DNA of 5,328 bases from CAYFZR01 sp046760505 [NCBI: Candidatus Hydrothermarchaeota archaeon] (lineage in GTDB: Archaea; CAYFZR01). The position numbers were made by a program, and so were the translations under genes. The stretch covers positions 1-5,328 of the forward strand of contig JBHIEG010000069.1 of assembly GCA_046760505.1 (NCBI GenBank). Reading direction: 5' to 3'. Every line of letters starts with the position of its first letter. The stretch's first letter is position 1. The notes under the pieces were generated by a model that ran no database searches, was not told where the DNA came from, and worked only from the letters and a program-made list of their open reading frames with translations. Positions 1 through 5,328 of the stretch are shown here, piece by piece.

Positions 1-1526
1 AAAAGCTGAGCATTTCCTAAAATGATGGCCAAAAGATTGTTAAAATCATGAGCCACTCCTGCCGCCATCTCTCCTAAAGCTCTGAGCCTTTCTGCTCGGA
101 TGAGAGTCTTCTCGGTCTTCTTGCGCTCGGTAATGTCTCGTGCCAAATATATGATCCCCTGAATCTTCCCATCATCACCACTCATGACCGAACCTGAAAA
201 CAGCACGGGTATTTTTCTGCCGTCTTTTGACAGGTAGGTTTTCTCTACATTTCGGACAAATCCTCTTTCAGTTAAATTATCATCAGGCTCTGAGTTCTTG
301 AACATCAATATTTCGTCTTCTCCGAATATAGCTCGAATGGACTTCCCCATCAGCTCATTTTCTTGATATCCAAGAAGATCGAGGCTCGCTTGATTGACTG
401 CTTTAATTGTGCCATCGGGGTCAACGATAATAAGGGCGTCGGCCATAGATTTGATGATATTATCGGTATAGTTCTTTGCTTTTTCCAATTCCACCTTAGT
501 CTCGTGTAGCTGTCTTGTCCGCTGCTGAACTCTCGCTTCCAGCTCTTCCCTGGGCAGGAGCACTATTCTCTCCTCCTCCAAAACACCCTTAGGTAAGCTT
601 CTGAGAATATCGAAAAACACTGGTGAGTCTCTATAGGCTTCTCGTGTAGCTCGGTAGCTTTTGGCTAAGAGCTCTTCAGCGTGTTTGGGTGAGGTAACAG
701 CACCGTAGAGCTCCAGCAGTTTCGAGCTAAGCGCTGAGAACATTGTGCAAATCGCTGATATCCTATTTTCTCCGGGTATTCTGCCAATGTCTCTTACCAA
801 GGGCTCAAAATCTATGGTTCCATCTTGCTTAAACTTGCAGCTCTCAAAGAGAATTGGATTATATTCAAAATATTCAAGTAGACTTTCTCTGATGAGCCCT
901 GAAAAAGGCTTTGTCGGTGTTAGAAATTTATTTATCAGAGCCCCATAGGCTCTGATAGCAAGAATATCGTCTCTGAACAAAATCACTTCTTCTTGTTCTT
1001 CTTCACGTTCGACCCCGGATAGGCAGTATGTTCTTGCACCGAGTGTTAGATTTGCAAAGCAAAATCCCCAAATAGCGATGCTGAAAACGCTGTACCAGCA
1101 AAACTCTCCCGATGTGGAGTGCAAAATGTCCAAAAGATATGCTGGAATTCCGCCGAGAACAAGCACAGAAACACCAATTAAATAATGAATTGAACCTGGA
1201 TACTCCCAAGCTATTTTTAGCAATGAACTAGGATAAACCTTCTGGATAGCTTTTCCAGCCAACAAACCCCCATAAATAAGGATACAAAGAGCAATTATCC
1301 ACACAAAGAATACGCTCAGATGCAAACCACTGCCGGGAAAGAAGAGAGTATCCACAACGCCAATCATGCTAATAACAATGAAAAGCATAGCACTAGCTAT
1401 CATGAGGTAATGCTCTCTTGAACCTTTTGTCAGTTTTGCGCTTTGTAGTGAATAATAAGTGAAAATTAGTGCGAAGATGAAGAAAACACTCCCAAGGGAG
1501 TACATGAGGATATCCATCAGACTCAT
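1..1526 (-). CDS. Membrane PAS sensor histidine kinase (NtrB-like), C-terminus cut by window edge
   Basis: The frame is open without stops for 508 codons and runs off the low-coordinate edge. The start ATG at 1526-1524 overlaps the previous stop as ATGA, with GAAGG about 9 nt upstream; Met4 is an alternative start. About five hydrophobic segments are visible (roughly residues 6-26, 40-60, 70-92, 113-134, 142-164). A helical linker of about 160 residues (186-345) follows and ends in a charged coiled coil (REELEARVQQRTRQLHETK, 326-344). A PAS domain comes next (about 352-468: ADALIIVDPDGTIKAVNQ to YLARDITERKK). The H-box GEMAAGVAHDFNNLLAII has the phospho-acceptor His493. The AHDFNN form of the H-box is typical of kinases that pair with NtrC-class regulators, so the activator at 5081-5328 is a plausible partner (inference). 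The ATP-binding domain lies beyond the window. By eye this gene is richer in GC (about 45-50%) than the two genes before it. Confidence 0.95.
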   Translation of the reverse strand, partial: MSLMDILMYSLGSVFFIFALIFTYYSLQSAKLTKGSREHYLMIASAMLFIVISMIGVVDTLFFPGSGLHLSVFFVWIIALCILIYGGLLAGKAIQKVYPSSLLKIAWEYPGSIHYLIGVSVLVLGGIPAYLLDILHSTSGEFCWYSVFSIAIWGFCFANLTLGARTYCLSGVEREEEQEEVILFRDDILAIRAYGALINKFLTPTKPFSGLIRESLLEYFEYNPILFESCKFKQDGTIDFEPLVRDIGRIPGENRISAICTMFSALSSKLLELYGAVTSPKHAEELLAKSYRATREAYRDSPVFFDILRSLPKGVLEEERIVLLPREELEARVQQRTRQLHETKVELEKAKNYTDNIIKSMADALIIVDPDGTIKAVNQASLDLLGYQENELMGKSIRAIFGEDEILMFKNSEPDDNLTERGFVRNVEKTYLSKDGRKIPVLFSGSVMSGDDGKIQGIIYLARDITERKKTEKTLIRAERLRALGEMAAGVAHDFNNLLAIILGNAQL

Positions 1527-3112
1527 TCTGTTCTTACCTTCTCTAGTTCTTTCTCAATGGCTGCGAGCTCCTGTTTCTTAAACATCTCTGTGTTTATTGA
1601 AATCAGTATGGTTGAGTTGTTTTCATTACATAAGTTCCTAAGATCTTTCAACAGAGTTAATGACTTTTGAAACCCGTTTGCAAACTTGATTTGGTCGAAG
1701 CAGTCCAGCAAGACGATGCTTCCGTCAGTTCTCTTTACGAATTCCGATGTCGTTCTATTGAGTTTGACAAAATCTTTAGGGTTTATTGTTCCTTCGGCTT
1801 TTTTAAAGGTCAGCCAAAATACGGAAGCTTTGTCAACATCGTATCTCTCTCTAACCTTTTCTGGATGAAGCTTTGAGATGCAGAGGGACCCAAACCCATA
1901 ATTCAATGCTTCTTTTAGCTTTTTATAAGCCTTGGTCGGCTTTTCTTCTTTAAAGAGATACATTCTTCCAGGTATAAGCTCTTTAAAAATCTTCGGGATC
2001 TTAACCTCTTTAGGCATAGCGTCTAGAATCCCACGTCTCGAAAGAAAATCGCCGTGTATATGCATCATTCTGTCAAACCATTTATCTGCACCATTTTTTG
2101 ATTTTGATTTCAAAATTTTATATGTTTCTACAAATGCATTTGAGAATTCCTGGCATATTTCTTTTGCTTCCGGAATTTCCTTTAAGGTTCTTAAAACGCT
2201 ATCTGTTATCTCACTAATGTCTTCCTTTGCAAACTTCCCAGAATCAAAAACTAATTTTTGGCATTTATTAACATACACAACACCACTCAATCCCATGGCT
2301 TCAACGTATTCATCAAATTTGATGGCACTTACACCTAACTCTTTGCCAGGCATGCAGGCTTGTAATCTGTTTAGGAACTGCAAATAGTATTCTGATAGTC
2401 TGCTCAATGGTTCCACCATCTTGGGAGAAATATCAATCTTTTCTGTGGGAAGTGAAATAGCGTAAGCAATAAGAAGAAACTCAGCAGTTGTTATGATACC
2501 ACCAAATGATGGAGTACTGGGATTTAACTTCAGAATCCAATTTGTTATCCCCATACCTCCGAGGTAGACAGCCCCAATCGCAACTATAAAAAGCCAGAAT
2601 TTCATTCTTAATAAAGATTGTTCAGTTCTTCTGCTTAGAAAGATAAGTGCGATTATTATAGCCCCAGCATATCCGATTGAAAAAACTGAGTACATGATCA
2701 TAAACCACATCTCAAACTCATAAGTCCATCCATAGTACGTCCAAGAAACACTGACACAATCGACAAACAGAATGATGACTGAAAGTAGCAATGCAGGAGT
2801 AATTATCAAGACATACCAATTTTTCAGTTTGCCCAGAGATAGGATTGCAAGAAATATTAAGGGGTTTGCCAATGGACAAAAGAACATTCCAGCTCTAAAG
2901 AAATGCTCGGATAACTTCTCCGTGGGAGCGATCCTATGTAAAAATACGAACAACAACCACGTTGATAAAAATACCCCAAAAATGAAAAAAATTTGATATG
3001 ATAAGATTTTTTTATTTTTTATGTATAAATATATTGTGATTGATAGAGTAGGTAAAACGGCAACCACATATTGAATAGACCATAGAGTTAAATGCCAATC
3101 TGCCATCCTCAT
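1523..3112 (-). CDS. Seven-transmembrane (HisKA_7TM-like) protein with C-terminal DUF835 domain
   Basis: This 529-residue protein has seven hydrophobic segments (about 11-31, 38-58, 78-93, 99-118, 134-159, 172-192, 205-223). Their spacing and the closing AEFLLIAYAISLPTEKIDIS resemble the 7TM sensor module of many histidine kinases. Residues 230-380 are a soluble, mostly helical region. Residues 382-525 match the DUF835 pattern as I know it: GRMYLFKEEKP, a VFWLTF strand, INPKDFVKL, and a Walker-B-like IVLLDCFDQIKFANGF. No P-loop and no H-box are present, so catalysis is not expected; a receptor or scaffold role is inferred. DUF835 is known mainly from archaea, which makes a bacterial copy notable. 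The start overlaps the preceding stop as ATGA (3112-3109), with AAAGGG just upstream; Met3 is an alternative start. The stop overlaps the kinase start in the same way. The gene is AT-rich (about 35% GC in sampled lines). The 7TM call is firm, DUF835 is likely, and the ligand is unknown. Confidence 0.9.
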   Translation of the reverse strand: MRMADWHLTLWSIQYVVAVLPTLSITIYLYIKNKKILSYQIFFIFGVFLSTWLLFVFLHRIAPTEKLSEHFFRAGMFFCPLANPLIFLAILSLGKLKNWYVLIITPALLLSVIILFVDCVSVSWTYYGWTYEFEMWFMIMYSVFSIGYAGAIIIALIFLSRRTEQSLLRMKFWLFIVAIGAVYLGGMGITNWILKLNPSTPSFGGIITTAEFLLIAYAISLPTEKIDISPKMVEPLSRLSEYYLQFLNRLQACMPGKELGVSAIKFDEYVEAMGLSGVVYVNKCQKLVFDSGKFAKEDISEITDSVLRTLKEIPEAKEICQEFSNAFVETYKILKSKSKNGADKWFDRMMHIHGDFLSRRGILDAMPKEVKIPKIFKELIPGRMYLFKEEKPTKAYKKLKEALNYGFGSLCISKLHPEKVRERYDVDKASVFWLTFKKAEGTINPKDFVKLNRTTSEFVKRTDGSIVLLDCFDQIKFANGFQKSLTLLKDLRNLCNENNSTILISINTEMFKKQELAAIEKELEKVRTE

Positions 3113-4725
3113 GCGCCCTTTAACATCTCAACAATTTCCAACCTTTCTGGCGGAATAAGCTTAGGGGGTTTAATCTGTCCCAGAGGAACACCTTCTTTCG
3201 ACTTTTTAATAACGTATCTCATGAATGTGCCTTTTTTCAAATACTCTACCTTTATCACATCTGAAACTTTTTTAATTTTAAAATGGCGTACATAGTGATG
3301 GAAATCTACGTCTATCTCCTTTAAAGAATCAAACACCAATTTTGCTACTTTCTCCTCTGAGTGTTCCCATTCTTTCTCCATTAGGAGGCAAAGGTGCTCA
3401 TTTGGTTCTATCACCTTAACAAAGGCCCATTTATCTGTAGGAGGTAACCCCGCCTTTTTTAGCGCCTCAATAGCAATGGCTTCGGACAGTCTACACCATC
3501 CATATATATCCAATAAGCTGGATTTCCTACTTTCAAACTCAAAAATAGGTAATCCATCATCGCGAAAATCTACAACCTTAAAAAGGTCGCCTATCTGGTA
3601 TCTAATATGCATACTCCCAAAAGGAGATGCTATGAGCCCATAGACTCCCATCTTCTTTAACTCGTCTATTCTACATACCAGTTCCCCATTTTCTGTAAAT
3701 TCAAAATAACCACTTCGTAGATCAGGCATAAGGGATTTTCTCCTGTCTGGGAGTCCCATCATAGGGAAACCAATATCTGTCGTACCGTAGACATTTAAGG
3801 GCTCTCTTCCAAACTGATCTGTGAGGTAATCTCGATAAAGCTCGGTATCGAAGCCACCGGCTCCTACTCCTTTTACAGGCATTACGTCCTTTACTTTCTT
3901 ATAATCACTACCTGTGATTCTTTGGAGGAGCCATCTCAGAAATAATACTAATTTTACTACTCCAAGGTTCATAGATTGATATTGATCCTTGTAAAGTCCC
4001 GCACGGTTTGTAAAATACCTACAAATGAGATGGAAAGATGACGCAATCCCACCTGCAACATCAACGCTTTTTCCTTTCTCAATCATTTTTAGAGTGAGAT
4101 ATATCTTCTTTCTCATATTTGGTATATTATCTGTAACTGATAGAGGAGGAACAAGTCTAAGACCAGCATTAAGAACTGCTCTGTAGAATGGTCCTCCACT
4201 ATATGGAGAAGAAGACATTAGATTGAGTACTGAATCACCTTTTCTTAGTGTTGTCTCACCCCAACTATCGCTACAACATAGGGTTAATATAGCCATAATA
4301 TCTGTAGCCATATTTTTAAAGAAAGTATCACCAAATACAAACCATTTACTTTCTCCGGTAGTACCAGAAGTTTTCATGCAAAAACCATAATCATCTACCA
4401 TCCAACCATCAAGCATAGGACTGGCTTGTCTGCCTATTCTATCGTAGTAATCACAGAGCAGCTCTTTCTTTCCCCTTGGTACAGTTTTTTCCAGCTTCTC
4501 TATTTTCTTGCCAAATTCGTGTAAAATTGGATAATTGTCATAAGTGGTCAGTGGAATATCTTCAAATTTCTCGACTCCCTCGGGACATAGCTGTTTTGCC
4601 ATCTTGGTCTTCTTCCAGCGCTCAAAATACTCTTTCTTCTTCCTCTCATTATACTCTACCTGCTCAGAGAAGCTCTTATCAAAAAATCCACAATATTTCT
4701 TCCAAAGCTCTCTTCCCTCACTCAT
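3109..4725 (-). CDS. GH3/PaaK-like acyl-adenylate-forming enzyme (ANL superfamily)
   Basis: The protein has 538 residues from the preferred start and no transmembrane segments or signal peptide, so it is probably cytoplasmic. Motifs in order: FEDIPLTTYDNYPIL (54-68), as at the N-terminus of PaaK/GH3 proteins; the nucleotide-binding loop KTSGTTGESK (118-127); VYGTTDIGF (312-320), the A5-type motif; YQIGD (376-380), the A7-type motif; ESRKSSLLDIYGWCRLSEAI (398-417); and a C-terminal GTFMRYVIKK...GQIKPPKLI (499-524), like the GH3 ending. The family activates carboxylic acids with ATP, then transfers the acyl group to CoA or an amino acid. The substrate cannot be read from sequence. The start at 4725-4723 follows AAAGGAGG with a 5-nt gap. 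The frame stays open to an ATG at 4881 (52 more codons), but that ATG has no Shine-Dalgarno sequence and the sigma-54 promoter lies downstream of it. A middle option is Met9 of that long form, with GGAG about 9 nt upstream. First gene of the operon. Confidence 0.88.
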   Translation of the reverse strand: MSEGRELWKKYCGFFDKSFSEQVEYNERKKKEYFERWKKTKMAKQLCPEGVEKFEDIPLTTYDNYPILHEFGKKIEKLEKTVPRGKKELLCDYYDRIGRQASPMLDGWMVDDYGFCMKTSGTTGESKWFVFGDTFFKNMATDIMAILTLCCSDSWGETTLRKGDSVLNLMSSSPYSGGPFYRAVLNAGLRLVPPLSVTDNIPNMRKKIYLTLKMIEKGKSVDVAGGIASSFHLICRYFTNRAGLYKDQYQSMNLGVVKLVLFLRWLLQRITGSDYKKVKDVMPVKGVGAGGFDTELYRDYLTDQFGREPLNVYGTTDIGFPMMGLPDRRKSLMPDLRSGYFEFTENGELVCRIDELKKMGVYGLIASPFGSMHIRYQIGDLFKVVDFRDDGLPIFEFESRKSSLLDIYGWCRLSEAIAIEALKKAGLPPTDKWAFVKVIEPNEHLCLLMEKEWEHSEEKVAKLVFDSLKEIDVDFHHYVRHFKIKKVSDVIKVEYLKKGTFMRYVIKKSKEGVPLGQIKPPKLIPPERLEIVEMLKGA

Positions 4726-4730
4726 CTTAT

Positions 4731-4738
4731 CCTCCTTT
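4731..4738 (-). promoter_or_regulatory. Strong Shine-Dalgarno for the GH3-like gene
   Basis: The minus strand reads AAAGGAGG, then ATAAG, then ATG (4725-4723). This is an essentially ideal ribosome binding site at 5-nt spacing. It decides the start codon: the in-frame ATG at 4881 has only GCAAGTTCTCAATAA before it. Confidence 0.85.
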
Positions 4739-4741
4739 CTG

Positions 4742-4760
4742 GTGAACCAAGATGGTTTAC
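4742..4760 (-). other. Small hairpin in the leader just before the ribosome binding site
   Basis: The transcript would read GUAAACCA-UCU-UGGUUCAC, an 8-bp stem with one A-C mismatch and a 3-nt loop. It ends 3 nt before AAAGGAGG. It could protect the mRNA 5' end or affect ribosome access, but it is short and may be chance. Confidence 0.3.
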
Positions 4761-4814
4761 TTTTAGAAGATTTCTCAAGTTTTTTATTCCTGGGGCATCT
4801 CTGGCTTTTATCGG

Positions 4815-4832
4815 CAGCAAGTTTTTTGCCAA
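4815..4832 (-). promoter_or_regulatory. Sigma-54 (-24/-12) promoter of the operon
   Basis: The minus strand reads TTGGCAAAAAACTTGCTG. The GG (4830-4829) and GC (4818-4817) are separated by exactly 10 nt, as sigma-54 requires. Against TTGGCAC-N5-TTGCW the core differs only at the C after TTGGCA. The predicted transcription start is near 4805, giving a leader of about 80 nt before the ATG at 4725. A sigma-54 activator gene directly upstream makes the match more credible. Confidence 0.75.
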
Positions 4833-4899
4833 TCCAAGCTAATAAAGAAAAAGTCATTTCTATTATCTCCAGATGGCTCATTTATTGAGAACTTGCGCG

Positions 4900-4920
4900 A
4901 GGAAAATAAGGAGGTTTCCT
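4900..4920. promoter_or_regulatory. Candidate activator binding site 1 (AGGAAA-N9-TTTCCT dyad)
   Basis: This 21-bp dyad has perfect 6-bp arms and is centred at 4910, about 105 bp upstream of the predicted sigma-54 start site, a usual distance for enhancer sites. It matches the dyad at 5062-5082 at 16 of 21 positions. Assigning it to the neighbouring activator is inference. Confidence 0.4.
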
Positions 4921-4959
4921 GGCCAGAATGACTATACTTTATTTGAGGGTTCCTTTATT

Positions 4960-4979
4960 TAGGTACAAATTTGTACCTA
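4960..4979. promoter_or_regulatory. Perfect 20-bp palindrome, probable operator
   Basis: TAGGTACAAATTTGTACCTA is perfectly self-complementary with no spacer. It lies in the intergenic region about 165 bp upstream of the predicted start site. Such a site suits a homodimeric regulator. It could be the main enhancer site of the NtrC-class activator or the operator of another repressor; I do not recognise the motif. It has no loop or T-tract, so it does not look like a terminator. Confidence 0.55.
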
Positions 4980-4998
4980 TCTTTCGGCTTTAGGTTGG

Positions 4999-5014
4999 AA
5001 AATTGTTCAATTTT
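4999..5014. repeat. AT-rich inverted repeat
   Basis: AAAATTG-TT-CAATTTT has perfect 7-bp arms around a 2-nt spacer. It lies 20 bp from the 20-bp palindrome. It may be a further protein-binding site, but AT-rich dyads arise easily by chance. Confidence 0.3.
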
Positions 5015-5061
5015 GAGCACTAGAGGAACGATGGGGATGGACATTTTTGTACGCCAAGAAG

Positions 5062-5082
5062 AGGAAAACTGGGAATTTTCCT
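5062..5082. promoter_or_regulatory. Candidate activator binding site 2 (AGGAAAA-N7-TTTTCCT dyad)
   Basis: Perfect 7-bp arms are centred at 5072, 162 bp from the similar dyad at 4900-4920 and about 267 bp upstream of the predicted start site. It overlaps the stop codon of the activator gene. On the minus strand it could also act as a weak terminator hairpin, but only CTTCTT follows and the stem is AT-rich, so I favour a binding site or chance. Confidence 0.35.
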
Positions 5083-5328
5083 ATCCTCTTTCAATCCCGT
5101 ACTTTTCCATCTTGTACTTTATAATTCGCCGGGAGATACCCAAGAGTTTAGCCGCTTTGGTCTGGACCCAGTGAGTCTCTTTTAAGGCACCCATGATAAG
5201 CTCTTTTTCTAGCTGGGCTACTCTCTCTTTAAGGGAGAGCCTGTCCGAAGGGAGGATAGGATAAGACAGCTCGGAGATTCTCTGGATCTCTAAAGGGAGA
5301 TCTTGAGCGAGGATAGCATCCCCCTTTC
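5081..5328 (-). CDS. Sigma-54-dependent Fis-family transcriptional activator, C-terminal fragment
   Basis: The last 81 codons and the stop of a gene whose start lies beyond the window. The fragment begins KGDAILAQDLPLEIQ, the segment just after the AAA+ sigma-54 activation domain in NtrC-class regulators. It ends with a Fis-type helix-turn-helix (LKETHWVQTKAAKLLGIS followed by RRIIKYKMEKYGIERG), which binds palindromic enhancer DNA. A preceding charged helix (LKERVAQLEKELIMGAL) is usual for the family. The AAA+ and receiver domains are outside the window, so whether it is a true response regulator cannot be seen. It reads toward the sigma-54 promoter at 4815-4832 and the operon containing an NtrB-like kinase, so it is the obvious candidate activator (inference). 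Base composition resembles the kinase gene rather than the two genes between them. Confidence 0.93.
   Translation of the reverse strand, partial: KGDAILAQDLPLEIQRISELSYPILPSDRLSLKERVAQLEKELIMGALKETHWVQTKAAKLLGISRRIIKYKMEKYGIERG

Larger units (their letters stand above)
4726..5080. other. 355-nt intergenic control region
   Basis: This gap between the activator stop and the preferred enzyme start holds the sigma-54 promoter, the candidate binding sites and the leader described separately. No convincing gene is seen. Positions 4726-4881 stay open in frame with the enzyme, but the 52 codons look like untranslated leader and promoter rather than a domain. A TATAGT at 4936-4931 (minus) lacks a good -35 partner. 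Confidence 0.7.

Noticed and set aside
1003-1209. Minus-strand 68-codon open frame inside the kinase membrane region
   Set aside because: It lies in a different frame from the continuous 508-codon kinase reading frame, which has clear PAS and H-box motifs.
1932-2387. Plus-strand open frame of 151 codons opposite the DUF835 gene
   Set aside because: Its Ser/Phe/Leu-rich translation mirrors the Lys/Glu-rich minus-strand protein; the minus-strand frame has clear domains.
4544-4888. Plus-strand open frame of 114 codons opposite the enzyme's N-terminus and leader
   Set aside because: It is antisense to a well-supported gene, has a low-complexity Ser/Leu/Phe-rich composition and no recognisable motif.
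4907-4915. ACCTCCTTA on the minus strand could pair with the AAGGAGG ribosome binding site and block it
   Set aside because: It lies upstream of the predicted sigma-54 start near 4805, so it would not be in that transcript.
4908-4989. Plus-strand mini-ORF of 21 codons (ATG at 4928) after AAGGAGG
   Set aside because: The gap between AAGGAGG and the ATG is about 13 nt, too long, and the peptide runs across the palindrome; probably chance.
5062-5082. Rho-independent terminator after the activator gene
   Set aside because: The stem is AT-rich and no run of T follows on the minus strand; kept only as a candidate binding dyad.

Overview
The window looks like bacterial DNA of moderate to low GC (about 35-50% in lines counted by hand). 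Three things point to bacteria: a sigma-54-dependent activator, a -24/-12 promoter and a strong Shine-Dalgarno sequence. I cannot name the organism. All four genes lie on the minus strand, so the order of transcription runs from high to low coordinates.

Layout in transcription order. (1) 5328-5081 holds the C-terminal end of a sigma-54-dependent, Fis-type transcriptional activator (NtrC class). (2) 5080-4726 is a 355-nt control region. It contains two related 21-bp dyads (AGGAAA-N9-TTTCCT), a perfect 20-bp palindrome, an AT-rich inverted repeat and a near-consensus sigma-54 promoter. (3) 4725-3109 encodes a GH3/PaaK-like adenylate-forming enzyme. (4) 3112-1523 encodes a seven-transmembrane protein with a C-terminal DUF835 domain. 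(5) 1526-1 encodes a membrane sensor histidine kinase with a PAS domain and an NtrB-type H-box; it runs off the window before its ATPase domain.

Genes 3, 4 and 5 are joined by two ATGA start-stop overlaps and almost certainly form one translationally coupled operon. The sigma-54 promoter lies inside the 5' end of the longest possible reading frame of the enzyme gene. The long start at 4881 is therefore probably wrong, and the start at 4725, behind AAAGGAGG, is preferred.

Working model (inference): the upstream activator binds the dyads and drives the operon through sigma-54 RNA polymerase. The histidine kinase may be its cognate sensor. The adenylating enzyme may make or modify a carboxylic-acid compound that the 7TM-DUF835 protein and/or the kinase detects, which would close a feedback loop. 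The two membrane proteins also seem to share an unnamed helical domain between membrane and output. No RNA genes, insertion sequences or CRISPR arrays were seen.
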